From contig CAVWFN010000013.1 of NCBI GenBank assembly GCA_963754285.1, positions 58,396-122,395 of the forward strand: a stretch of DNA of 64,000 bases, given 5' to 3'. Positions 55,306 to 63,564 of this stretch are shown here, piece after piece. The translations under genes were made by a program, and so were the position numbers. Source of the stretch: RYN-133 sp963754285 (GTDB taxonomy: Bacteria; Actinomycetota; Actinomycetes; Mycobacteriales; Jatrophihabitantaceae). How positions within the stretch are numbered: the stretch's first letter is position 1; every line of letters begins with the position of its first letter. A model generated the notes under the pieces. The model did no database searches. It was not told the origin of the DNA and saw only the letters and a program-made list of their open reading frames with translations.

Positions 55306-55923
55306 GTGCACATCGTGATCATGGGATGCGGGCGCGTCGGCTCGTCGCTCGCTCTGCAACTGGTGCGCCGCGACCAGAGTGTCGCGATCGTCGACCAGGA
55401 CCCGAGGGCGTTCCGCCGCCTCGGCGACGACTTCGCCGGTAAGACGGTCACGGGCGTCGGGTTCGACCGCGAGACCCTCATCGAGGCAGGCGTCGAGGAA
55501 GCCGACGCCTTTGCGGCCGTGAGCAGCGGCGACAACTCGAACATCATCGCTGCGCGTGTCGCCCGCGAGACCTTCAACATCGCGCGCGTCGTGGCCCGCA
55601 TCTACGACCCGAAACGCGCCGAAGTCTACGAGCGGCTCGGCATCCCGACGGTCGCGACCGTCCCGTGGACGGCCAGCCGACTGCTCAAGAGTGTGCTCGG
55701 TGAGGCGACCGCAGAGGCTTGGCGCGACCCGTCGGGCGCCATCGCGATGTTGCACGTGACCCCGAACGAGGCGTGGGTCGGGCGCACGCTCGCCGACTTC
55801 GAGAGCGCGGTCGGATCGCGCGTCGGCCTGTTGACCCGATTCGGCGCGGGCCAACTCGCGAAGCCGGAAACAGTTATCCAGTCAGGCGATTCGCTGCATG
55901 TGCTGACGCCCGAAGACATGTGA
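55306..55923 (+). CDS. TrkA-type K+ transport NAD-binding protein 1 (CeoB-like)
   Basis: A 205-residue RCK protein. The RCK_N nucleotide loop is VIMGCGRVGSSLALQLV, with IVDQDPRAFRRLG following, and the RCK_C domain is about 130-200. GTG 55306 follows ggagaggag. It binds NAD(H) and gates a K+ channel or transporter. The paralogue follows after 46 bases, and the permease is divergent. Equivalent to Rv2691. Confidence 0.9.
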   Translation: MHIVIMGCGRVGSSLALQLVRRDQSVAIVDQDPRAFRRLGDDFAGKTVTGVGFDRETLIEAGVEEADAFAAVSSGDNSNIIAARVARETFNIARVVARIYDPKRAEVYERLGIPTVATVPWTASRLLKSVLGEATAEAWRDPSGAIAMLHVTPNEAWVGRTLADFESAVGSRVGLLTRFGAGQLAKPETVIQSGDSLHVLTPEDM

Positions 55924-55969
55924 AGCGGTTGCGCGAAGTCGCGACCCGAGCACCGGAAGCAGGCACGGA

Positions 55970-56626
55970 ATGAAGGTCGCCATCGCCGGTGCCGGTGCCG
56001 TAGGTCGTTCGCTGGCCCGGGAATTGCTGCAGAACAATCACGATGTGCTGCTCATCGACCGCGACAGCGCGAAGATCACCCCCGACCGCATCCCGGGCGC
56101 CGAGTGGCTGCTCGGTGACGCGTGCGAACTGGTCAATCTCGAGGACGCGTCGCTCGAGGACTTCGACGTCATGATCGGCGCGACCGGCGACGACAAGGTG
56201 AACCTGGTCGTTTCTCTGCTGGCGAAGACCGAGTTCTCGGTACACCGGGTCGTGGCACGCATCAACCACCCGTCCAACGAGTGGTTGTTCACCGAGGCGT
56301 GGGGCGTCGACCACGCCGTGTCGACGCCACGTGTGATGGCGGCGCTGGTCGAGGAGGCGGTCGAGGTCGGCGACATCGTCCGGCTGTTCGGCCTGCGCGA
56401 AGGTCAGGCCAACCTCCTCGAGGTCACCCTGCCCGAGCAGGCGCCCGTGGCCGGCAAATGCATGCGCGATCTCGAGCTGCCCAAGGACGCTGCGCTCGTC
56501 GCGATCATCCGTGGTCAGCGCGTGATCACACCGACACCCGAGGAACCGCTCGAGTCGGGCGACGAGTTGCTGTTCGTCGCGCTACCCGAGGCCGAGGCCG
56601 CGATCCGCAGCGCGATCATCGGCTGA
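55970..56626 (+). CDS. TrkA-type K+ transport NAD-binding protein 2 (CeoC-like)
   Basis: A 218-residue RCK protein: VAIAGAGAVGRSLARELL (nucleotide loop), VLLIDRDSAKI, DKVNLVVSLLAKTEFSV, and an RCK_C half with GDELLFVALPEAEAAI. It presumably forms a hetero-complex with the preceding protein, as proposed for mycobacterial CeoB/CeoC. The last 45 bases overlap the convergent DUF3159 gene. ATG 55970. Confidence 0.9.
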   Translation: MKVAIAGAGAVGRSLARELLQNNHDVLLIDRDSAKITPDRIPGAEWLLGDACELVNLEDASLEDFDVMIGATGDDKVNLVVSLLAKTEFSVHRVVARINHPSNEWLFTEAWGVDHAVSTPRVMAALVEEAVEVGDIVRLFGLREGQANLLEVTLPEQAPVAGKCMRDLELPKDAALVAIIRGQRVITPTPEEPLESGDELLFVALPEAEAAIRSAIIG

Positions 56627-57370
56627 CGGCGCGGGCGGCACTGCGGGTTCCGGGGCTGACTCGGTCGGGTCGGCGACAGGTTGGGCGAGCTCGTCCTTGA
56701 GGTGGACGGGCAGCTGGTGTCGCACGCGCCGCACGACCCAGTAGCCGGCGCCGACCGCCGCGATGTAAAGCGGGTAGCCCATCGCGACCCGCGCGAACGC
56801 GAGCCAGCCCGTCGCGTTGTCGTGGTACAGCGTGGCCTGCACGATGCCACGCGCCAAGAACAATGCGGTGCCGATCAACGTCGCGATCGTGTACGCGCGC
56901 AGCAGCGGCCGGCGCCGGTACCAGGGCCGATCGGGGTCGTCAGGGTCCGGCGGTGACGGATCGAGGAACTCCCACAGCCAACCGACGAGCGGGCGGCGCA
57001 CGACCACCGACACCGCGAACGGGACGGCGTAGAGGAAACTCGTCCAGATGCCGAGCAGGAAGTAGCCGCGCGCCTGCCCGGTGCGGGCTGCGATCAGCGC
57101 GGCGATGAGCACACCGAACAATCCCGAGATCGCCTGCTGGGTCGACTGCTTGCGGGCCAGCCGGTAGCCGGCCAGCGCGAGCCCGGTCGCGATCGCGCTG
57201 ATGATCGCCACGCGCAGCGTCGAGACCGTGTTGACGATGACGAAGACCACCGTCGGCAACGCGGTGATCGCGGTCCCCGACCAGCCGCCGATGCTGTCGC
57301 GCAGTTGTTTGCGGTAGGTCTCGCGAAGATCGGTCTTGGACTTCGGCTGTTCGGGCTGCGACGAACTCAC
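56582..57370 (-). CDS. DUF3159 membrane protein, right-arm copy
   Basis: A 262-residue protein with about five helices: GTAITALPTVVFVIVNTVSTLRVAIISAI, LARKQSTQQAISGLFGVLIAALIAARTGQARGYFLLG, SFLYAVPFAVSVVVRRPLVGW, and two later ones. RPWYRRRPLLRAY is the family mark. Function is unknown. GTG 57370 overlaps the stop of the OB-fold gene (translational coupling). Equivalent to Rv2693c. Confidence 0.82.
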   Translation of the reverse strand: MSSSQPEQPKSKTDLRETYRKQLRDSIGGWSGTAITALPTVVFVIVNTVSTLRVAIISAIATGLALAGYRLARKQSTQQAISGLFGVLIAALIAARTGQARGYFLLGIWTSFLYAVPFAVSVVVRRPLVGWLWEFLDPSPPDPDDPDRPWYRRRPLLRAYTIATLIGTALFLARGIVQATLYHDNATGWLAFARVAMGYPLYIAAVGAGYWVVRRVRHQLPVHLKDELAQPVADPTESAPEPAVPPAPSADDRAADRGLGLG

Positions 57371-57720
57371 TTCAGCTCGTACCACGGGTTGTAGATCGCG
57401 CGGGCGCCGTTGTGCATGCCGACGCGCCCACGCGCGAGCAGCTTGCGGCCGGGCTCGATGCCGGCGATGCGGCGCCGTCCGAGCCAGACCAGGCGCACCA
57501 CATCGGAGCCGTCGTACAACTCCGCTTCGAGCATCGGGACGTTGGCGGTCGGGGTGAACGTCACCGACCGCACGCGGCCGCCGACGACCGCGGTCGCACC
57601 CTCGGTGATGTCGCGCATCTTCGCGCACGGCATCTTCTCGACATCCGCCTCGAGCTCGGCGGCGTCGAGGCGGTGCGCGCTCGCCGTCAGGCGATGACGC
57701 AGCGACAGGCCTTTACCCAC
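57367..57720 (-). CDS. OB-fold nucleic acid-binding protein, right-arm copy
   Basis: A 117-residue protein. After a helical start (LRHRLTASAHRLDAAELEADVEKMP) it has an OB fold (VVGGRVRSVTFTP ... LEAELYDGSDVVRLVWLGRRRIAGIEPGRKLLARGRV), ending IYNPWYELK. GTG 57720. Probably binds RNA or DNA; equivalent to Rv2694c. The order DUF3710-OB-DUF3159 is tightly spaced. Confidence 0.85.
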   Translation of the reverse strand: MGKGLSLRHRLTASAHRLDAAELEADVEKMPCAKMRDITEGATAVVGGRVRSVTFTPTANVPMLEAELYDGSDVVRLVWLGRRRIAGIEPGRKLLARGRVGMHNGARAIYNPWYELK

Positions 57721-57738
57721 GAGTCCAGGGTAACCGCG

Positions 57739-58454
57739 TCAGGCGCTTGCGTCGTCGGTTGCGCCGTCAGTTCCGTCGTCGGTTGCACCGTCGGTTGTGT
57801 CACTGCCGTCGCCGGCCTGTTCGAGGGCGTCCTTGGGCAGCGACAGCGGCACCGGTTCGCGCACCGGGAGCGGGGTGTTGCCCCGCACGACGACGATCTG
57901 ACGAAACGCCTCTTCGAAGACCTCGGCGTGGCCGGGGTCGGCGGCCTGGCCGGCCAGCATTGCCCGCAGGAACCAGCGCGGCCCGTCCACGCCGATGAAC
58001 CGGACGGGCGTGCGTGCGCCGCCCTGCGCCGGGAGCACCGCGGTGAGCTCGGTGCCGAAGGAGCCGCCCTCGCGCTCGACCGGCTTGGCGCGCTGCTGGG
58101 TGAGCGACTCGTGGATCTCGGCGCGTACCTCGTCCCAGATGCCTTCGTTGCGCGGGGCGGCGAACAGGCCGATCTGCATCGTCCCGGCGCGGGAGCCGAG
58201 CGTCGCGGAGACGATCTCCTGCGCTTCGTTGACCTCGACCTGCAGGTCCAGGCCCGCGCCGACCGGGATGAGCAGCGCCCCGAGGTCGGCGCGCGCGATG
58301 TCGTCGGTGGGGGCGTCGCGCTCGTCCCACGGACCGGTCGTCGGCTCCGTTTCCTCGCGCACGCGCTGCTCCCACGGCGGAGTCGCGTCCAGCTTGGCCC
58401 GCTCGTTGCGCTTGGGAGCCTTCGACGGGCACCCTTCTTGCGTCCGAATGCCAC
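57739..58454 (-). CDS. DUF3710 protein, right-arm copy, one N-terminal frameshift
   Basis: About 237 residues. AFGRKKGA begins at GTG 58454. A one-base indel near 58,425 shifts the frame before RVREETEPTTGPWDERDAPTDDIARADLGALLIPV. The core MQIGLFAAPRNEGIWDEVRAEIHESL and VRFIGVDGPRWFLRAMLAGQAA is typical of DUF3710; a Thr/Asp-rich tail (TDGATDDGTDGATDDASA) ends it. The start overlaps the dut stop. Equivalent to Rv2696c. Confidence 0.82.
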
Positions 58455-58939
58455 TACTGCCGCTCCTCCTTCGCCGACGCGGACGATGCCGTGGTCAAGA
58501 CTGCCGCACCGCCGGTCGACCCGTGGCCACCGGTGCCGCGGACCGACTCGGGCAGCTCGTCCACCTCGACGAATCGGGCCGTCTCGACCCGTTGGAACAC
58601 CAACTGCGCGATCCGTTCGCCGCGGCTCAGGTGCAGCGCCGCCGACGAATCGTGGTTGATCACGATCACTTTGATCTCGCCTCGATAGCCGGAGTCGATC
58701 GTGCCCGGCGCGTTGACCAGGCCGAGGCCGGCCCGAGCGGCGAGCCCGGAGCGCGGATGCACGAAGGCTGCATACCCATCGGGGACGGCGATCGCGATGC
58801 CGGTGGGCAGCACCGCGCGCGCTCCGGGGTCGAGCCGGATGTCCTGCGCGGCCACGATATCGGCGCCCGCATCGCCGGGAAGGGCGTACACCGGCGGGGG
58901 CAGTTCGGCGTCCAGACGCTTGACGAGCACGGGCTCCAC
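58454..58939 (-). CDS. dut: Deoxyuridine 5'-triphosphate nucleotidohydrolase, right-arm copy
   Basis: A 161-residue dUTPase that converts dUTP to dUMP. All five motifs are visible: PGDAGADI, PRSGLAARAG, GTIDSGYRGEI, RGERIAQLVFQRV and the C-terminal GGHGSTGG P-loop-like arm. GTG 58939. Supplies dUMP and prevents uracil in DNA. Its stop overlaps the start of the DUF3710 gene. Equivalent to Rv2697c. Confidence 0.96.
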   Translation of the reverse strand: MEPVLVKRLDAELPPPVYALPGDAGADIVAAQDIRLDPGARAVLPTGIAIAVPDGYAAFVHPRSGLAARAGLGLVNAPGTIDSGYRGEIKVIVINHDSSAALHLSRGERIAQLVFQRVETARFVEVDELPESVRGTGGHGSTGGAAVLTTASSASAKEERQ

Positions 58940-58964
58940 GGGCGGCAACGCTACCCTCGAAGCC

Positions 58965-59435
58965 GTGACCGCAAGCAGCGACGCCTCGCACACGGTGCAG
59001 TACCGCGAGACGCTCCGTCCGCCATGGTGGTGGTACGCCGTGGCGTTGTTCGTTGCCGGGCTGCTGGCCGCCGAGTTCCACATCAGCTCGCTCGCCCTGA
59101 CCGATTACCTGTCGTTCGGGATCCTGCTGCCGCTCTCGGTCGTGATCGTGTGGTCGCTCGGCCGTGGCGCGCTTGTGATCAGCGACGGCGAACTGCGAAT
59201 CCGTGACGCGCACATCCCCCTTGCCGACATCAGCGGCGCGGTGTCTCTCGACGCGCTGACCCTGCGCCGGGTTGTCGGCCGCGAGGGCGACCCGGCCGCG
59301 TTCGTGTCGATCCGTCCGTGGGTCGGACCGGGCGTGCAGCTGTGGATCGACGATCCGGACGACCCGACGCCGTACTGGGTGATCTCGAGCCGGCACCCGC
59401 AGCGCGTGGTCGAACTCGTCCGCTCAGCGCACTGA
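58965..59435 (+). CDS. DUF3093 membrane protein, right-arm copy
   Basis: A 156-residue protein with two helices (WWWYAVALFVAGLLAAEFHIS and LSFGILLPLSVVIVWSLG). A PH-like cytosolic part (SDGELRIRDAHIPLADISGAVSL ... PTPYWVISSRHPQRVVELV) is typical of DUF3093. GTG 58965, 25 bases from the divergent dut start. Equivalent to Rv2698. Confidence 0.88.
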   Translation: MTASSDASHTVQYRETLRPPWWWYAVALFVAGLLAAEFHISSLALTDYLSFGILLPLSVVIVWSLGRGALVISDGELRIRDAHIPLADISGAVSLDALTLRRVVGREGDPAAFVSIRPWVGPGVQLWIDDPDDPTPYWVISSRHPQRVVELVRSAH

Positions 59436-59481
59436 TCAGCGCACTGACCTGCCACTGACGCGCTCTCGCTAGGCTCGCGCT

Positions 59482-60261
59482 ATGAGCGCCACGCCGGACA
59501 ACACTGGTCGACGTTTCGCGGGTAAGACCGCCCTGATCACGGGCGCGAGCCGCGGCATCGGTCTCGCCGTGGCGGCGCGCATCGTGGCTGAGGGCGGCCG
59601 GGTGGCGATCACCGCCCGCAAGCCCGAGCCGCTGCAGGAGGCCGCGGCGTCGCTCGGCGGCCACGAGGTCGCGGTGCCGATCGCCGGGCGCGCAGACGAT
59701 CCGGATCACCAGCGCGAGGCGTTCGAGCTGATCGACCGCGAATTCGGCCGCCTCGATGTCCTGGTCAACAACACGGGCATCAACCCGGCCTACGGCCGGC
59801 TGACCGAACTCGACGAGGGTGTCGCCCGAAAGATCATGGACGTGAATGTGCTCGCGGCCCTGTCCTGGACGCGTGGTGCGCTCGAGCACGGGCTGGGGGC
59901 GTCGGGTCCTGGGGCAGTCGTGAACATCGCCTCGGTCGCGGGTCAGCACCCCGCGCCGGGGATCGCCTACTACGGCGTGAGCAAGTCGGCCCTGATCGGG
60001 CTGACGCTGCAGCTGGCCGCGGAGCTTGCGCCGAACGTGCGCGTCAACGCGGTCGCGCCGGCGGTGGTCAAGACGCGTTTCGCCGAGGCGCTCTATGCCG
60101 CGGACGAGGCCAAGGCGGCTGCTGCCTATCCCCTGGGTCGCCTGGGCGAACCCGAGGACATCGGCGCCGCCGTGGCCTTCCTGGCTTCCTCCGACGCCGC
60201 CTGGATCACCGGCCAGACGCTCACCATCGACGGAGGTGGAGGGCTGCGAGCGAGTCTTTAG
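59482..60261 (+). CDS. Short-chain dehydrogenase/reductase, right-arm copy
   Basis: A 259-residue classical SDR. The coenzyme motif is ALITGASRGIGLAVAARI; NNTGINPAYG is a variant of the NNAG motif. Catalytic Ser is in NIASVAGQHPAPG and catalytic Tyr-Lys in YYGVSKSALIG. The C-terminus DAAWITGQTLTIDGGGGLRASL is usual for 3-oxoacyl-ACP-reductase-like enzymes. NADP(H) is likely (ITARK). It interrupts the mycobacterial gene order between DUF3093 and DUF4193. Confidence 0.9.
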   Translation: MSATPDNTGRRFAGKTALITGASRGIGLAVAARIVAEGGRVAITARKPEPLQEAAASLGGHEVAVPIAGRADDPDHQREAFELIDREFGRLDVLVNNTGINPAYGRLTELDEGVARKIMDVNVLAALSWTRGALEHGLGASGPGAVVNIASVAGQHPAPGIAYYGVSKSALIGLTLQLAAELAPNVRVNAVAPAVVKTRFAEALYAADEAKAAAAYPLGRLGEPEDIGAAVAFLASSDAAWITGQTLTIDGGGGLRASL

Positions 60262-60403
60262 ATCACCGGATCAAGGCTGGGACGCAACCAACTACGTCAC
60301 CCCGACGGGAGGCTCAAGCCCAAAGGAGCGTCAGCGACGACGGCTTCGAGCCGACCCCGCCGCTCGCGCGAGCGAAGCGAGCTTGCGATTTCGGCCGCAG
60401 GAT

Positions 60404-60426
60404 CCCCCCGAGCGGAGCGAGGGGGG
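60404..60426. terminator. C6...G6 hairpin between convergent genes
   Basis: Six C (60404-60409) face six G (60421-60426) around gagcggagcga. Located between the stops of the convergent SDR and DUF4193 genes. Confidence 0.5.
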
Positions 60427-60454
60427 AGACCAGGTCGAACCCCGGCGGATCAGA

Positions 60455-60763
60455 TCAAGCACAGTCTCTACAGATCGGCTGGCCGTTCTTCTGGCGGGCC
60501 AGGCGGCTGCGGTGGTGCACCAGGAAGCAGCTCGCACAGGTGAATTCGTCGTCCTGCTTGGGCAGCACGCGCACGGTCAGTTCTTCGCCCGACATGCTGG
60601 ACAGGTCGGCTCCTGGCAGCTCGAGCGATTCGTTGAGTTCGGTCTCGTCCACGTCGATCGAGCCCGACTGCGCCTCGGCGCGGCGGGCCTTCAGCTCTTC
60701 GAGCGAGTCTTCGCCCATTTCGTCGACTTCACCGCGACGCGGTGCGTCGTAGTCGGTGGCCAT
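60455..60763 (-). CDS. DUF4193 protein, right-arm copy
   Basis: A 102-residue zinc-ribbon-like protein: MGEDSLEELKARRAEAQ, then CASCFLVHHRSRLARQ and CRDC. Equivalent to Rv2699c; function unknown. Its nucleotide sequence is the reference against which the left copy (40,081-40,389) is diverged. ATG 60763. Confidence 0.92.
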   Translation of the reverse strand: MATDYDAPRRGEVDEMGEDSLEELKARRAEAQSGSIDVDETELNESLELPGADLSSMSGEELTVRVLPKQDDEFTCASCFLVHHRSRLARQKNGQPICRDCA

Positions 60764-61121
60764 CTACTGTCACTCCCCCATTTGGGATTGGTCTCGTGTG
60801 TATTCGTTGGTGTGCTGGTGGGATGTAGGTGGTGCGCGGTGGTCAGGACGTCTGCGCGGTTCGTGTGGCTTCACGAAGGTCCGTCCGGCGCGTGCAACGC
60901 ACGGGACCCAGATTTTGTGCCCGAATCAGCTGGGGAATATCTGTGATCTGGTCCTCCGTCGTAACACGTCGAACTACGCCTGGAAGGCGGAACCGTACCG
61001 CGCATGGATTTCACACGAACCGCGGGGCGGCGATCCGCATTCCCGGCGTGCCCTTGGCCTAGGCTGGCGCGGATAAACCGGGGGTTCCCGGGCCGCTCGA
61101 GATGCCAGGCAGGACGACACG
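60764..61121. other. Divergent spacer, mirror of 39,723-40,080
   Basis: Contains no gene. It is the exact reverse complement of the left spacer except for the last few bases next to DUF4193 (gagtgac versus gagtgaa). Confidence 0.6.
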
Positions 61122-61688
61122 ATGACCGCTCCGGAACGTCGGCGGCCGTTGCCTGCGCTGGCGTTCATCGGGGTGCTGTGCCTGCTCACCGCGATCGTCT
61201 GGTTCCGCGTGATTCACCGCACGGACAGTGCCGCCTCGCCGACGCCGTCCTGTACGACCGGGTCGAGCGCGCCGTCATCGAAGGTGACGGTCGTCCCGCA
61301 CGAGCGGAAGGTGTCCGTGCAGGTGGTCAACTCGACCAATCGCAAGGGCATCGCGGGTGACACGAAGAAGGCGCTGATCAAGCGCGGATTCAAGATCAGC
61401 GGCCCAGCCGTGAACGACGGAGCTCCCTATGGCGGCCACGGAGCGATCGCCGGGGTGGCCGAGATCCGCTACGGGCCGAGCTCGCTCGCGGCAGCGACGT
61501 TGCTGCGGCTCTACCTGCCGCACGCGGTGCTGAAGGCGACGGACGCCTCGAGTCACACCGTCATCGTCTCGCTCGGGTTGAAGTTCAAGCAGGTGGCCTC
61601 GCCGAAGGCGGTGCGGCGCGCGTTGCGCACCGACCACCTCAAGTACGGAAAGGTCTCCAGCCACCCTCGATCGACGTCCGGCTGCTGA
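61122..61688 (+). CDS. cei: Cei-like LytR C-terminal domain protein, right-arm copy
   Basis: Mirror copy of 39,156-39,722 with an identical 188-residue product: one N-terminal membrane helix and a LytR_C domain. Its identity with the left copy shows that the outer arms are the same locus. Confidence 0.85.
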   Translation: MTAPERRRPLPALAFIGVLCLLTAIVWFRVIHRTDSAASPTPSCTTGSSAPSSKVTVVPHERKVSVQVVNSTNRKGIAGDTKKALIKRGFKISGPAVNDGAPYGGHGAIAGVAEIRYGPSSLAAATLLRLYLPHAVLKATDASSHTVIVSLGLKFKQVASPKAVRRALRTDHLKYGKVSSHPRSTSGC

Positions 61689-61704
61689 CCGCTAACGCTC
61701 CGGG

Positions 61705-62529
61705 TCAGAGCACGTCGTCCGCGCCGAGCCGCTCGAGCAGGTCGTAGAAATCGCGCGCGAGCCGCGGGCCGGCCGCAGCGACGAACGCATCGGTCGGCGC
61801 ACGCCCGCGCAGCCCCGAAACGGAGCAGCCGGCTTCGGTAGCGATCAGGGCGCCCGCCGCGTAGTCCCAGGGGTTCAGGCCGGCCTCGAAGTAGGCGTCG
61901 AGCCGACCGGCCGCGACGGCGCACAGGTCAAGGGCGGCCGACCCGATGCGTCGCAGGTCGGCGACCAGCGGCAGCAACCGGGCGGCGACCTGCCCCTGGC
62001 GTTCACGCCGACTGCGGTCGTAGCCGAATCCGGTACCGACGACTGCACGCTCGATCGGGATGTCACGCGGGCCCCGTAAGCGCACATCTCCCAGCCACGC
62101 CCCGCCGCCGTGCGTGGCGTGGAACATCTCGCCCGTGACCGGATTGCACACGGCCCCGGCGACCACGGCGCCGTCGACCTCGGCAGCGACCGACACGGCG
62201 AACACCGGCAACCCGAGGACGAAGTTCACCGTCCCGTCGATCGGATCGACGAGCCAACGCACCCGGGACGTGCCGCGACGTTCGCCGCCCTCCTCGCCGA
62301 GGATCGCATCATGCGGGCGTCGCGCACGGATGTGCTCGACCAGCCAGCGTTCGCTGTCGCGGTCGACATCGGTGACGAGATCCGTGCTGGTTGTCTTCGA
62401 CGCGGTCTCGATCGCCGTCTCGGCGCCGCGGCGAACGACCTCGGCAGCACCGCGGGCCAGGGCGACGGCGAACAGTCCCAACTCGACGTGACCGGCGTCC
62501 GCCGCGGTCTCAGTCGCCGGATCGCTCAC
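61705..62529 (-). CDS. suhB: Inositol-1-monophosphatase family protein, right-arm copy
   Basis: Mirror of 38,315-39,139; 274 residues with DPIDGTVNF and WDYAAG motifs. FYDLLERL replaces FYELLERL of the left copy because of single-base changes near 61,750. Confidence 0.9.
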   Translation of the reverse strand: MSDPATETAADAGHVELGLFAVALARGAAEVVRRGAETAIETASKTTSTDLVTDVDRDSERWLVEHIRARRPHDAILGEEGGERRGTSRVRWLVDPIDGTVNFVLGLPVFAVSVAAEVDGAVVAGAVCNPVTGEMFHATHGGGAWLGDVRLRGPRDIPIERAVVGTGFGYDRSRRERQGQVAARLLPLVADLRRIGSAALDLCAVAAGRLDAYFEAGLNPWDYAAGALIATEAGCSVSGLRGRAPTDAFVAAAGPRLARDFYDLLERLGADDVL

Positions 62530-62565
62530 TCTGCCATCGCACCACACGACGCTATGGTCATCGGC

Positions 62566-63357
62566 ATGACTGCTGCGGATGCCGGCGACACGACAGGCCA
62601 CGTGCCCGGTAGGGCGTTCGGCATCGACATCGGCGGCACCGGGATCAAAGGTGCAATCGTCGACACGACGACCGGGCAGCTGCTGACCAAGCGCATCCGC
62701 ATCCTCACCCCCCGTCCCTCGACCCCGGACGCTGTCGCCGAGGTCGTCGCCAAGCTGGTGTCCGACGCCGGCTGGCACGGCCCGGTCGGCGCGACGTTTC
62801 CCGCGGTCATCCAGCACGGGGTCGCGCGGTCGGCTGCCAACGTCGATCCGAGCTGGATCGGCACGGACGTCGACAAGTGCTTCACGAAGGCCACGGGATC
62901 GTCAACCGACGTGTACGTGCTCAACGATGCCGATGCCGCCGGTATCGCCGAGGCGCGGTTCGGGGCGGCCAAGGGCGTGTCGGGCGTCGTGCTGCTGCTG
63001 ACGTTCGGCACCGGCATCGGCAGCGCGCTGATGTACAACGGCACGCTCGTCCCGAACACCGAGCTCGGCCATCTCGAACTCGACGGCCACGACGCCGAGA
63101 AGCGAGCCGCGGCTTCGGTGCGCGAAGAGCACAAGATGTCCTACAAGGACTGGGCCAAACGCGTGCAGCGCTACATGTCCCATGTCGAAAGCCTGTTCAC
63201 CCCTGACCTGTTCGTTGTCGGCGGCGGTGTGAGCAAGGACGCCGACAAGTGGGTGCCGCGCCTCGACCTGCATGCGCCGGTCAAACCGGCGGAGTTGCTC
63301 AACGATGCCGGCATCGTCGGCGCGGCGATCGCTGCCGCCGAGAAGCACGGCGAGTGA
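62566..63357 (+). CDS. ppgK: Polyphosphate glucokinase, right-arm copy
   Basis: Mirror of 37,487-38,278; same 263-residue product. A few silent single-base changes (for example catgtcgaaa versus cacgtcgaaa near 63,180). Confidence 0.92.
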   Translation: MTAADAGDTTGHVPGRAFGIDIGGTGIKGAIVDTTTGQLLTKRIRILTPRPSTPDAVAEVVAKLVSDAGWHGPVGATFPAVIQHGVARSAANVDPSWIGTDVDKCFTKATGSSTDVYVLNDADAAGIAEARFGAAKGVSGVVLLLTFGTGIGSALMYNGTLVPNTELGHLELDGHDAEKRAAASVREEHKMSYKDWAKRVQRYMSHVESLFTPDLFVVGGGVSKDADKWVPRLDLHAPVKPAELLNDAGIVGAAIAAAEKHGE

Positions 63358-63406
63358 CACGCGGCGCGCTCGACGGGCTTCGACCTGCGGATCACCACGA
63401 CCGCAG

Positions 63407-63532
63407 TACAATATTGGAACGGGACTGCGCACGTACTGGACTCGAACGATGAGCCAACAAACAGACGGCCTGTTTCCCACCGCGCCTGCCAGCCGCGATA
63501 CGCGGAGATTCATATCGCGTCCGGACGCCTGA
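63407..63532 (+). promoter_or_regulatory. sigA promoter element and leader frame, right-arm copy
   Basis: TACAAT at 63407-63412 and the 27-codon frame at 63449-63532, as in the mirror at 37,312-37,437. Confidence 0.4.
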
Positions 63533-63564
63533 CGTTCGCGAGCGCCTGTGGTGAAAGGTCACCA

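Noticed and set aside
60756..61076. Possible gene in the cei-DUF4193 spacer
   Set aside because: Codon bias and composition are unlike neighbours, with no ribosome site; the region is better read as promoter and leader DNA.
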